A stretch of DNA of 64,000 nucleotides, taken from NCBI GenBank assembly GCA_946807835.1, contig OX327683.1, positions 16,807,001 to 16,871,000 on the forward strand, in the 5' to 3' direction. The stretch is from Ailanthus altissimus (Eukaryota; Streptophyta; Magnoliopsida; Sapindales; Simaroubaceae). This document shows, piece by piece, positions 10,706 through 22,929 of this stretch. Numbering within the stretch: the first letter of the stretch is position 1; each line of letters starts with the position of its first letter. The position numbers were made by a program, and so were the translations under genes. The notes under the pieces are model-generated. The model did no database searches. It worked only from the letters and a program-made list of their open reading frames with translations, and was not told the DNA's origin.

Positions 10706-12457
10706 ATGAACCAACTAATATGGATACTTCTCCTGGCATTTCAATTTTGTACAAGTTATGCTCATAGTAAGCTCTTGTTTTGCAATTCAATCAGCCATTT
10801 CAGTTTTCATCTTTATGCTTCTCATATACGTATTTCTATTTTTGATGCAATTTAAACTATTTTTTTTTAAATATATGTATATGAACGTATCATTCTTAAT
10901 GCATTCTCTGATTTTTTTTTTATTATTTGGAAGAGAAAAACTTAAATTTGAAACCTTGATTTTAGTCAAAACTGTTCTGCAAATTACGCCGCCGTTTTAG
11001 GTCAGTGCAAAATTCTCTAAATCGATAGTAGGCTAATTGCCTTACTTGAAATTCTAAAATGACTTGATGTTCGATATAGTTTAGGCACGATCGGATGGTT
11101 GAACGTAGATTGTGGAAATGATGCTCCACGTGTAGCGCCCAACCTTCTCTTATGGGCCATAGACAAAGAATTCACAGAATCTGGCATCAACAAACGGGTC
11201 CCAGAACGCCTACCTCTCGAGGAGATGACCACCATCAGATTCTTCCCCAATCAAGCCGACCAAAATTGTTACACTTTACCGGTCTACGCACAAACCCTAC
11301 TGTATCTAATCCGGGCAGGGTTCTACTACGGTAACTATGATGGTCTCTCTAATCCTCCAACATTTGATCTTTACATAGATAACAAAAAATGGGCAACAGT
11401 CAACACATCGACGATTGGACGGCTGATATACGCCGAGGCCCTGTACATGACTCATGGCTCAGGATCAATTAGTGTATGCTTGAAGCAAACAAGAGATGGA
11501 GAAGTTCCCTTCATTTCTTCATTAGAAATTGTACCATTATGGGTTAATTTATACCAACAAATGGAGACTAATTTCACATTTTCACTGGTCAGTAGGATCA
11601 ACTACGGTGGCAATGAAGTAAGGTAAAATTTTAATTGCTTGCTATTTTTTTTCAAAATATTATATAATGAAAACTTTTCTTTTTAGTTGTGGCATTTTAA
11701 ATATGTGTATATAGAATTATAATATTGTTCAGTCTACCTCTAAAACAATAACTCACTTGCGTTTATAATTTAATCATGTGCTGGCTGACTACAAAACTAC
11801 GGCAGGTTTAGTGGCATTCTGTCGGAGGAAAAATACAACAGGATATGGACAAAAGGTGCGACCCCACCCAATTGTCTTGAAGATCCTACCTCACCGGATT
11901 CCCCCACCTTACCAGAAACGGATCCTCCTAATGCAGTGTTGCTCGACTCCATCGCATCACCCAACACCTCCACTCCAGTAATCTTGTCCGTTGATCTTCC
12001 GCCTCATCAGTTGACCCCACAAACGGCATATTTCGTATTCTACTTCACGGCACAAGCAACGCGACCTTCACCAAACGATACAAGGATCATTGATATTTAT
12101 GTCAACGGTGAGAAAAGGTACACGGTGGCAACTGAAGTCAACAAATGCAAGGTGGTAACATTGTACCCCATCAGCGTCGTGGGTCCTACAATTAAGATAA
12201 CTCTGGGCCCTGCAAATTTGTCCACACTGCCACCGATAATCAGCGGAGTGGAACTATTTACAAGAGTTGATCCTGATCCGACTCAGGGAGAAAATACGGG
12301 TACGGCCAGTGGCACACAGAATCATCTCCATTCATCCTATTTCACTTCAGTTCTTCTGGTCATATTACTATTATTAATCGGAATAAGTTACAGTACAGTT
12401 GGTTATATTGACGTAGTTAAAATAATCAGTAATATAAAATATTATCGATTATTTTAA
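10706..12457 (+). CDS. Malectin-like domain protein, secreted or membrane-anchored, no kinase
   Basis: Exon 1 (10706-10766) encodes a signal peptide of about 18 residues (MNQLIWILLLAFQFCTSYA). Exon 2 (11085-11622) and exon 3 (11806-12457) follow with GT-AG introns. The junctions keep frame and give 416 residues. The ectodomain opens GWLNVDCG and shows the malectin-like (di-malectin) pattern of plant receptor kinases: LIRAGFYYGNYDG, FDLYIDNKKWATV, SLEIVPL, RIWTKG, FVFYFTAQ, DIYVNGEK and SGVELFTRVD. There are no leucine-rich repeats or kinase after it. Instead a hydrophobic stretch of about 20 residues (FTSVLLVILLLLIGISY) near the C-terminus could act as a membrane anchor. It may be a kinase-less relative of malectin/LRR receptor kinases or a truncated one. 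The ligand is unknown. A solo LTR lies 46 bp upstream, so the promoter may have been displaced. Confidence 0.8.
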
Positions 12458-13670
12458 TTTTTCTTTTATAGATCTTTTATATATTATTATAATTAATATA
12501 TATAATTATGTTATAAATTTTAAATTATTTAAGTTTAAATATAAATTAATAAAAAAATAATTTTATTATAATATTTATTTTAAAAAAATAAAACATATTT
12601 TATATAAAAAAATTATAAATATAAATTAAATATTATTTTAATGATAACAATCAATAAAAAAATAAAGACAAAATATATGTAAAAAAATTTTACTTTTAAT
12701 TACAATAAATGTTATAATTTTAAATTTAATTTATATTTTAATTATATTAAATATTATAATTTTAATTTTAATAACATAAAATATTATAATTTTAAATCTA
12801 ATTTCAGTTACCTTAAATGTTATAGTTTAAATTTTAATTTTAATTTTAATTAGGTTAAATATTATAATTCTAAAATTAATTTCAATTTTAATTGTGTTAA
12901 AAATTATAAATCTAATTCTAATTTTAATTTCATTTAAATTAAATTAAATTTTATAATTTTAAAATTAATTTTAATTTCAAATTTAATTACATTAAATGTT
13001 AATAATTCTAAATCTAATTTCACTTTCAGTTACATTAAATTTTATAATTTTAATTCCAATTTGAAATTCAAATTTAATTACATTAAATATTGTAATTTTA
13101 ATTTTGATTACATAAAATATTATAGTTCTAAATTTAATTTCAGTTTCAGTTATGTTAAATGTTATAATTTTAATTTTAATTTTAATTACATTAAATATTA
13201 CAATTTGAATTCTAATTTTAATTATGTTATATGTTATAATTTCAATATCAATTTTAATTATATTAAATATTACAATTTTAAATATAATTTTAATTTTAAT
13301 TACTTTAAATTTTATATATAATTATAATGTCGATTTCAATTACATAAAATGTTACAATTTTAATTCTAATTTTGATTTTAATTATGTTAAATATTATAAC
13401 TTTAATTACAATTTCAATAACGTTAAATGTTATATTTTCAATTCAAATTTTAATTTTAATTATGTTAAATATTATAAATCCAATTCTAATTTCGATTTTA
13501 ATTACGTAAAATATTATAATTCTAATTTCAATGTTAATTTTAATTATATGTTATAATATCAAATTCAATATTAATTTCAATTACGTTAAATATTATAGTT
13601 CTAAAATCTAATTTTAAATTTAATTTTAACTACATTAAATATTATAATTACAAATCTAATTTTAAAGAAG
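12458..13670 (+). repeat. AT-rich satellite-like array, left block
   Basis: After about 200 bp of plain A/T sequence, diverged units repeat from about 12.69 kb. The core of the unit is TTACATTAAATATTATAA, followed by runs of (TTTTAATT)n with C or G at scattered sites. Unit length varies from about 30 to 60 bp. The open frames here (13061-13556) only reflect the repeat and show no protein family. The same sequence family reappears in reverse complement at 16.69-17.81 and 18.64-19.81 kb. Confidence 0.8.
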
Positions 13671-13679
13671 ATGTCCGGG

Positions 13680-16035
13680 TAGAAGACTACACGTTCCCAC
13701 TTCAGATACTATACGTTCCCACTTCACATATTGTATGTTCCCACTTCATATACTACATGTTCTCACTTCACATACTACAGGTTTCCATTTCACATATTAC
13801 ACGTTCTCACTTTAGATAATATACGTTCCCACTTCACATACTATACGTTCCCACTTCAGATACTACACGTTCTCACTTTACAGACTACACGTTCCTACTT
13901 TATACACTACACGTTCTCACTTCACGTACTACACATTCCCACTTCAAAGACTATACGTTCCCACTTCACATACTACACGTTTCGATACTACACATTCCCA
14001 CTTCACATACTGCACGTTCCCACTTTAGATACTACACGTTTTCACTTCACATACTACACGTTTTCACATCATATACTATAGGTTCTCACTTCACATATTA
14101 CACGTTCTCACTTCACATACTACACGTTCCCACTTTATATACTACATGTTTCGATACTACATTTTCCCACTTCGCATGCTACACATTCCCACTTCACATA
14201 CTACATGTTCCCACTTCACATACTACACGTTCCGACTTCATATACTACACGTTCTCACTTCACATACTACACGTTCCCACTTCAGACACTACACGTTCCC
14301 ACTTCATACACTACACGTTCTCACTTCACGTACTACACATTCCCACTTCAAAGACTATACGTTCTCACTTCACATACTACACGTTTCGATACTACACATT
14401 CTCACTTCACATACTGTACGTTCCCACTTTAGATACTACACATTTTCACTTCACATACTACACGTTCCCACATCACATACTACACGTTCTCACTTCACAT
14501 ACTACACGTTCTCACTTTATATACTACATTTTCCCACTTCGCATGCTACACGTTCCCACTTCACATACTACATGTTCCCACTTCACATACTACACGTTCC
14601 GACTTCATATACTACACGTTCTCACTTCACATACTACACGTTCCCACTTCATACACTACACGTTCCCACTTCATATACTACACGTTCTCACTTCATATAC
14701 TACATGTTTCGATATTATATTTTTCCACTTCATATACTACACGTTCTCACTTCACAGACTACACGTTCCCACTTCAGACACTACACGTTCCCACTTCACA
14801 AACTACACGTTCTCACTTCACATACTACACGTTCCCACTTCATACACTATACGTTCCCACTTCACGTACTATACGTTCCCACTTCACATACTACACGTTC
14901 CTACTTCATACACTACACGTTCCCACTTCACATACTACACGTTTCCACTTCATATACTACACGTTTCGATATTACACATTCTCATTTCACATACTGCACG
15001 TTCCCACTTCAGATATCACACGTTTTCACTTCACATATTACACGTTCCCACTTCATATACTACATGTTTCCACTTCAGATACTATATGTTCTCACTTCAT
15101 ATACTACATGTTTCGATACTACACGTTCCCACTTTACATACTACACGTTCCCACTTCAGACACTACACGTTCCCACTTCAGACACTACACGTTCCCACTT
15201 CACAGACTACACGTTCCCACTTCACAGACTACACGTTCCCACTTCACGTACTACACGTTCTCACTTCAAATACTACACGTTCTCACTTCATGAACTACAC
15301 GTTCCCACTTCACAGACTACACGTTCCCACTTCACGTACTACACGTTCCCACTTCATACACTACACGTTCCCACTTCAGATACTACATGTTCCCATTTCA
15401 CATACTACATGTTCCCATTTCATATACTACATGTTCCCACTCAATATGTAATGTGTTCCCACTCAATATACTACGTGTCCCCACTCAATTTACTACATGT
15501 TCTCACTTAATATATTACGGGTTCCCACTTAACACACTACGCATTCCCACTCAATATACAACGTGTTCCCACTTAACATACTAAATGTTCCCACTCAATA
15601 TATAACATGTTCTCACTCAATATATTACGTGTTCCCACTCAAATTACTATGTTTTTTCGCTCAATATATTATGTGTTTCCACTTAACATACTAAATGTTT
15701 CCACTCAATAGACTACGTGTTCTCACTCAATATACTACGTGTTTTCACTTAATATATTATGTGTTCCCACTCAATATACAAACGTGTTTCCACTCAATAT
15801 ACTACGTGTTCTCACTCAATATACTACATGTTCCCTCTCAATTTACTACATTTTCCCACTCAATATACTACGTGTTCCCACTTAACATACTAAATCTTCT
15901 CACTCAATATATAACGTGTTCTCACTCAATATACTAAATATTCCTACTCAATATACAATGTATTCCCACTCAATATACTACGTCTTCCCACTCAATTTAC
16001 TACATGTTCCCACTCAATATACTACGTGTTCTCAT
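13680..16035 (+). repeat. 22-bp minisatellite, about 100 copies
   Basis: The unit is 22 bp: ACGTTCCCACTTC followed by AYATACTAC. Variants in the second half are CAGATA, CAGACA, CATACA, CACGTA and CACAGA. From about 15,425 onward the unit changes to a sister form, GTGTTCCCACTCA followed by ATATACTAC. A shortened 15-bp form, ACGTTTCGATACTAC, recurs near 13978, 14150, 14381, 14706, 14963 and 15111. Blocks near 13900 and 14305 share the same order of variants, so a higher-order pattern of about 400 bp exists. Because 22 is not a multiple of 3 and the unit lacks stops on the plus strand, long open frames up to 454 codons appear by chance. Confidence 0.95.
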
Positions 16036-16685
16036 TTATTTATAAATTATGAGTTTGTATTTAATTTTATCAAAATTTAATATAATACAGAGGAATGATA
16101 TTTATATATGTCTTAAATAACTATAGTTAATATAAAAAGTCTCGCCACATGGCGCCACCACAGGTCATCATGTTATATTGAAATTGAAATTTTTATATTT
16201 AATCTTTAATTTCTTATTAAATTTTATTTAACTTAATACTTAAAATAGTAATTATTGTTCTAAGTTAATGAATAATTAATATTCAAGTAACCACTTTTTG
16301 TTAAAATTATAAAAAAAAATTAAAGTATATTAAATATAAAAATATATAACAAAATATTTTAATTAAGCTAAATTAAAGTTTTTTGGTTCTTTTTAAAATT
16401 TAACATTTACCTTTTATTTGGGTGTTTTTATATTTTGAGTGTATATATATATATATATATTAATTTTTATGGCATTTATTAAACTATCATAATATTTTAA
16501 CTCTTAATTTCAAAAATATATAACAAATTAAAATTTTTAATTTTCAAAATAAATAATTCACAAACAAATTTTTAATTTTTTAGAATATATTTATAATTTT
16601 AAATTACTGATTTGTTACAAACAATATATAACAAGTTCAAAATATATTTCTAAATTCCAATTTCAGATTTGTTGAAATTTAAATT
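16036..16685. other. AT-rich spacer with (TA)n
   Basis: No gene was seen. A (TA)n microsatellite lies at about 16441-16460. A short GC-richer patch at 16140-16170 contains CATGGCGCCA. Confidence 0.6.
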
Positions 16686-17810
16686 GGACTTTTAATTATA
16701 ACATTTAACTTTATTAAAATTTAATTTTAATTTAAAATTAAAATTATAACATTTAACGTAACTTAAATTTAAATCAGAAATAGAACTGGAATTATAATAT
16801 TTATACACTTGAAATTAAATGTGGGTTTGAAATTACAACATTTAATGTAATTAAAATTAAAATTAAAATTATAATATTTAACGTAATTAAAATTAAATTT
16901 GAATTTATAACATTTAACGTAATTAAAATTTAAATAATAATTAGAATTGAAATTATAACATTTAAAGTAATTACGTTGAAATTGAAATTAGAATTGTAAT
17001 GTTTAACATAATTAAAGTTGAAATTAAAATTATAACGCTTAACATAATTGAAATTAAAATTGAAATATGAATTATAATTATAACATTTAATGTATTTGAA
17101 AGTGAAATTATAATTATAATATTTTATGTAATTAAAATTAGAATCATAATTCAAATTATAACATTTCACATAATAGAAATAGAAATTAGAATGATAACTT
17201 TAAAATAATTAAAATTACAATTACAATTACAATTATAACATTGAATGTCAGTGAAATCAAAATTGAAATTAGAATTATGATATTTAACATAATTGAAATT
17301 AAAATTATAACATTTAATGTAATTAAAATCGTTACTTAGAATTATAACATTTAATGTAATTGAAATCGTTACTTAGAATTATAACATTTAATGTAATTAA
17401 AATCGAAATTGTAATTAGAATTATAACATTTTATGTACTTGAAATTGAAATTTGATTTGGAATATTAATATTTAATATAATTAAAATTAAAATTTGAATT
17501 ATAATAATTAACATAATTGAAATTAAAATTATAACATTTAAATTAATTAAATTTAAAAATAAAATTGTAACATTTAACGTAATTAAAATTAAATTTGAAA
17601 TTAAAATTAGAATGATAATATTTAACGTAGTTGAAATTGAAATTGAAATTATATCATTTAATGTATTTGAAATCAAAATTAGAATTCAAATCATAACATT
17701 TGATGTAATTGAAATCAAAATTGAAATTAAATTTAGAATTAAAATTATTTAACCTAATTAAAATTATAACATTTAATGTAATTAAAATTAAAATTATAAG
17801 ATTTAAGGGA
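16686..17810 (-). repeat. AT-rich satellite-like array, right block 1 (inverted)
   Basis: Units built on AATTATAACATTTAATGTAA followed by (TTGAAATT)n are the reverse complement of the 12.7-13.7 kb array. They are diverged and of variable length. Confidence 0.8.
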
Positions 17811-18640
17811 TAACAATAAATTTACCTCAATATTTTAGGCATAAATACAACTTTATTCCAATTAGAGATAAAATATTCAAAAATTCATAATCTGTTAACT
17901 TTTATCGTTAATTTCGATGGTGGAAAGATAAAAAAAAGTAATTTAACCATAAAATAAAATTAAAAATTAGAACGTGGCACAAAATAACACGGGTCATTGT
18001 ATAATTGGTAATATATTTAAAAATATTTTTACAAAAAATTAAATTAAATGATAAATTATAAAAAAAAAGATATGTAACTGTCCTCGGAGACGACTGCCAG
18101 CGTCATTTTTTGGCGAGTCTCTAGCATAAAAAAGATCATATTTTAAGTCATTAAAGTTTATTTTTTCTGATTTACAGAATGGTAGAGACATTTAAAAAAA
18201 AATACTAGAAAATGGCCAAATATGATAGTGAGAAGCGGCAGCCTTCATCACTCGCTATTAAATGATGGGGCGGTGACTTGCATCGCCTCTATCTATAGAA
18301 AGATCGATGATTTTTCTATAGGTAGGGATGGTGTAAGTCATCGCCTTATCATTTGACGGGGTGGTGGTGGCCACCACCCCTCATTACTACATTTGACATT
18401 TTTTAATCTTTTTTTTGATAAAACAAATGACAAATAATTGTTTAGATTAAGTAAAAAAGAGTTTAATGATATGAAATTTAATTTTTTTATCGCTGAAGTA
18501 TAGCCAAAAAATGGCGTTTAGCCACCAGTCAGACATTGTTTTTGGTGATAATTACAAATTTTTTTTTAAAAATTTTTATCATTTAATTTATTTTATTTTT
18601 AAAAATATTTTTTAAATATAAACCAATTATATAATATCAA
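17811..18640. other. Spacer between inverted satellite blocks
   Basis: Non-repetitive AT-rich sequence with no gene. It contains the foldback at 18260-18354 and a 10-bp-arm palindrome (GGGGTGGTGG...CCACCACCCC) at 18358-18380. Confidence 0.6.
18260..18354. repeat. Imperfect foldback, 42-bp arms
   Basis: The left arm 18260-18301 and the right arm 18312-18354 pair with about seven or eight mismatches around a 10-base loop, GATCGATGAT. It is GC-richer than its surroundings. It may be a remnant of a foldback transposon; no TSD was identified. Confidence 0.7.
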
Positions 18641-19810
18641 ATTGAAATTGGATTTGGAATTATAACATTTAATGAAACTAAAATTAAAATTATAAGATTT
18701 AACGTAATTAAAATTGAAATTGGAATTCGAATTATAGCATTTAGTGTTATTGAAATTAGAATATTTAACGTTGATGTAATTAATATTTAACGCTATTGAA
18801 ATTAAAATTAAAATTATTAATTATAGCATTTAACGTAATTGAAATTGAGTTTAAAATTAGAATTGAAATTATAACGTTTAACATAATTGAAATTGAAATT
18901 ATAATATTTAACATAATTAAAATTAAAATTATAACATTTAACGTATTTAAAACTGAAATTGAAATTATATTATTTTATATCATTAAAATTAGAATTGAAA
19001 TTGGAATTAAAATATTTAATATTTAATTTAAATTGAAATTGAAATTGAAATTAGAAATAAAAGTATAATTTTAACGTAATTAAATTAAAATTTGAATTAT
19101 AATATTTAAAGTAAGTGAAATTAAAATTGGAATTATAATATTTTATGTAATTAAAATTAGAATTAGAATTATAACATTTAAGATAATCAAAATTAGAATT
19201 GTAACTTTTAACGTAAATAAAATTGAAATTAGATTTAAAATTATAACATTTAATATAAATGAAATCAAAATGAATTTAGAATTATAATATTTAACGTAAT
19301 TGAAATTGTAATTATAACATTTAATGTAATTGAAATTATAATTATAACATTTAATGTAATTGAAATTGTAATTATAATATTTAATGTAAATGAAATTGAA
19401 ATCGAAATTAGAATTGAAATTATAACTCTTAACATAATTGAAATTGAAATTGGAATTTAAATTATAATATTTAATGTAATTAAATTGAATTTGAATTTGA
19501 AATTATAAAATTTTAACATAATTAAAATTAAAATTAGAATTGTAACATTTAACATAATTGAAATTAAAATGATAATATTTAATATAATTAAAATTAAAAT
19601 TGAAATTAGATTTGAAATTAAAATTATTTAACCTAATTAAAATTGAACTTATAATATTTAACGTAATTAAAATTAAAATTAAAATTAAAATTATAAGATT
19701 TAATGTAATTAAAAATCAAAATTATAAGATCTAATGTAATTAAAATTAAAATTATAATCAGAATTATAAAATTTAATATTATTAAAATTAAAATTATAAC
19801 ATACAATGTA
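18641..19810 (-). repeat. AT-rich satellite-like array, right block 2 (inverted)
   Basis: The same family and orientation as the 16.69-17.81 kb block (AACATTTAATGTAATTGAAA and variants). The core TTTAATGTAATTGAAATT recurs almost unchanged near 19320-19390. Confidence 0.8.
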
Positions 19811-20400
19811 ATATATTATTTTTAATTTTTTAATACCATAAAGGGGTATTTTGTTAATGATTTAATTTTTAAAGATTTATTTTATATTTAACTAAATATT
19901 AAGAGGAGCTTTTGATATTTTTCAATTAACCTATTGTACTGACATCATCAAATCTCAGTCATTGAATTAATCCAATGAGACAACCGGCTGTACTGAAGGG
20001 GGTCCCTTATTAGTAAGTTCATAAAATACTATTTATTTAGTAATGAAAAATAAATGAATAAATGCTTTTTAATAAGGTGAAAAATATGAACTATTCATTT
20101 AGTAACGGAAATTAAATGAATAAATGCTTTTTAATAAGTTGGAAAATATTTTTCAGACATTTTTAATTTTATATGAGGTTATGAAATTTGATTATGATAT
20201 TATAGCAATCAAATGGAAAATTATAAAAATTTGTTGGATGATTGAATTATTCATCTTGATTAACGTAGATTTTTTTTTTAACTGGATTCTGAATAAAGTT
20301 GAATTAAGCTGAATATTAGATAGAATTAATTATTGAATTTAAATTACTTTTTTTTATATCTGAATATAAATGTTAAATTATATATATTTTTTAAAAAAGA
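19811..20400. other. AT-rich spacer with a two-copy direct repeat
   Basis: No gene was recognised. Two copies of TAAATGAATAAATGCTTTTT followed by AATAAG lie at about 20051-20076 and 20113-20140. The T-run at 20348-20355 could be the poly-A tail of the minus-strand LINE. Confidence 0.5.
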
Positions 20401-20831
20401 ATTTGCATAAAAAAAACTGGAAGTGGGAGACAGAAGCTGCCTCTACATAAGTCTTAAGGGGAAAAGGATTCTCATTTATTCACAACTGCTCTGACATAGT
20501 CGTAAGAGCCATTTTGGACAAATGATAGGTTACTTGATTTGCGTCTCTTGGAATAAAATCAACAGATATTACACATAAAGGAACAGTATAATTTTCAATG
20601 TCCGAAATAACAATACCAATTTAAGTCAAGGAATTGTGATGAGCTGAGATCAAATTAACTACTCTCGCGGAATCTGATTCTGAGTAAGCTGGGACGAGAC
20701 CAAGCTGAACTCCTATTTTAATTCTTGTCCGAACTACCCGAACCTTAGCCACATCAATAAACAAGAATTCCTTTATAATGTCCAAACCAATCGCCCTCAC
20801 CCTCCATATGATCACAAATGACCCAATCTAG
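20401..20831 (-). pseudogene. LINE ORF2, RNase H C-terminal part
   Basis: The minus-strand translation shows the end of a plant LINE RNase H domain, with LGLVPAYSESDSARVVNLIS and then, after one stop, IPRDANQVTYHLSKMAL. It continues the RNase H domain that begins at 24371-24608. The two halves join at the CTAG that borders the chromovirus. The frame is broken by indels and stops. Confidence 0.75.
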
Positions 20832-21355
20832 TGTCACAGACTGTTTTTGAATCGTGCGATCTTAAACGCGTTGCGTGCTAAGCAGTTAAAAAAATCACAC
20901 AAAAAGAAAAAAGAAAGGCACGCCAAGTGTTTGCACGAATGCTCTCTTATATTGCTGAAGAGAAAACAAAACTATGAGATGAATTATACAAGTGAGGGTC
21001 TTCCCCTTTTATAGTAGTAACCCTATACAATCAATGGCTGGGATCTAAACAATCTAATGGTGTACATATAAGATGGATAAATATGCTTTAGAATATTTCT
21101 AAATGTCATTCTATCTCTTATAGATGGATAAGTATGCTTTAGAATATTCCTAAATGTCATTCTACCTTAATTAGAGTTCTAATTAAGGTGAACTACTCTA
21201 ATAAGTCATGGGCTTGGCCCGGTTCTTCACCCATGTCAGCGGGTCTTCTAGAAGCTCCGGCCCGCGATCCATTCTAGCAGCCCATATAACCTCTAGGAGG
21301 CTTTGTCGCGCACCAAGTGTTCGAGAAAATGCTTGAGAACACTTGAGGAGTGACA
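20832..21355 (-). repeat. 3' LTR of the chromovirus
   Basis: It matches 23898-24370 throughout. It is longer by about 50 bp, partly because a block around AGATGGATAARTATGCTTTA (21071 and 21121) is duplicated. A purine tract, GGTGAGAGAGAA on the minus strand, directly precedes it at 21356-21367 and is the likely polypurine tract. Confidence 0.85.
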
Positions 21356-21875
21356 TTCTCTCTCACCAAATTCATGCGACGCTCTCGTCGCGTCTTCACT
21401 GAAAATTGCGCACCTTGTTCTTCAATCTGCTGCTGTGAGCTCTCGAATTTTCGGCGTGCACCAATATCGGGTACCTTTTTCCACTTGACAACGTACTCAT
21501 GCCGTGAAGGTGGATTTCTTCTCTGTACCGCCCGTCCGCTTTGACTGAGTTTCACTTCGTTGTTGTCCCATATGAAAATCCCTAAAGGTCCCTGTTTCTG
21601 CTCCATGTCTTCCATACCCCCTCGATATAGCTCCAAACAGCTCTCGGAAGGCAACAGATGCAGTTACTGTCTCGAAGGTATCCCCACCTTATGCGAGACT
21701 TTGCCAACCCTCTTGGCAACAGAAAATGGCCCCTCGTCCCTGCGATCAAGGCCCTTGTGAAGTGGGCGTGCTGTCTTGTGTTGTGGTGGAAGTAACATCT
21801 CCATCACCAATTCCCCCGCACTAGGCCTGACAAGCCGCTGCTTGTCTTTGACCCACTCCTTGTGCTGCATATCAT
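21356..21875 (-). pseudogene. Integrase C-terminus plus chromodomain
   Basis: From the scar at about 21875 the minus-strand frame reads like the C-terminal tail of a chromovirus integrase (LHKGLDRRDEGPFSVAKRVG, HKVGIPSRQ). After a stop near 21664 it reads LELYRGGMEDME and then a degenerate chromodomain, HEYVVKWKKVPD, at about 21501-21420. Chromodomains in this family steer insertion toward marked chromatin. The aromatic residues expected after VPD have been lost. Confidence 0.7.
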
Positions 21876-22713
21876 GTGACGCCTTGGACGTTTGGATGAC
21901 ACCCGCATTCAACAACTCCTCGAGCTTCCCCTGCAACTCTCCCATCTCCAATGGAGGTATCTGCACCATAGTTGGAAGCGTAATCCCCAGCTCCAACTTT
22001 TTTCCATGCTCGGTATCACTTTGATGTGGCTGCACTTGTGGTATGTCAGTTGGCACGACCCCTTTGTGCTCCTCTAGCATTTCCACAACCCTCGTTGGTA
22101 GCTTGGCCTCGCCCTTTGTCGCCTTATCATCCATCCCCCTCACTGTGGCTGGATGTACTTCTCCTTTGCGTCCAGTAACTCCCATAAGTTAAATGGCGGA
22201 AAGGATTTTAGTGTTGACTTTTGGCTGAGATTGCCCACCCTTGGGCTTGTCTACCGTCGGTATCATGTAAGGCCCTCCTTGCATGATGCACACGTAGTCG
22301 TGTCGAGGAAGCGGCACTACGTCGTACTGCTTCAAGAACTCCATACCTAACACTACATCGAAATCATCAAGACGTGCTACAGAGAGATTTACCCTGCCGG
22401 GCCATTTGCCCAGGTGAATATCGACCCCTCAAACCACCCCATCCAGTGGCTTGGCCACATCGTTCACTGATTTGAGGAACCCCTCCTCTTTCTCTACATA
22501 AAGTCCCAAGCGCCTCGCCTCCGCACGCTTGATGAAATTGTGCGTCATGCCCGTATCTATCAGCACTTGAGTCTTTATGTAGTTGATGTAGGCTTCAACA
22601 TACATGAGCGCCTTTCCTGTTGGCGTGTTGGTACGCCGCTTGGCTTTCATTGTATTGAGCAGCTGCAAACACCCTATTTGACCCTGCTCGCAAGCCTTAT
22701 GCGCCGTAACCAT
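21876..22713 (-). pseudogene. Chromovirus protease and RT N-terminal stub
   Basis: The protease carries LIDTGMTHNF (the aspartyl DTG site) at about 22600, then DDFDVVLGMEFLKQYDVV and, after stops, a linker leading to LEELLNAGVIQTSKAS, the start of RT. The sequence then jumps to integrase C-terminal sequence at about 21875. That jump is a deletion scar removing several kilobases compared with a complete element. Confidence 0.75.
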
Positions 22714-22929
22714 GGCGTTGATAGCCTTCTTCTTTGGGCAGTCCTTGACCCAGTGATCCCCATCGTAAAGGAAGCAGTTTGTCTTCGGTCCATTCCCTCT
22801 ATGGCCGTTGCGTTTCTGCTTTTCCCATTTGGGCGACTTACTCTTCTCCTCCTCATCCTCCGGAGGCTAAAACTCTTTGGCTACCCCACCTTTGCTGTGA
22901 TTGGGTCTCGAATGCTTGGACTTTTTTGA

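Noticed and set aside
13061..13556. Asn/Tyr/Phe-rich ORFs in the AT arrays (also 16930-17169, 17431-17676, 18796-19026)
   Set aside because: Low-complexity translations of the satellite, with no constraint visible.
13731..15937. Long open frames (up to 454 codons) with repeated His-Phe-Thr-Tyr-Tyr-Thr peptides
   Set aside because: All three plus-strand frames are open because the 22-bp unit contains no stop and shifts frame each copy. There is no start context, splice site or known protein family.
13680..16035. CRISPR-like look of the array
   Set aside because: Units are directly adjacent with no unique spacers, and the rest of the window is a plant nuclear genome.
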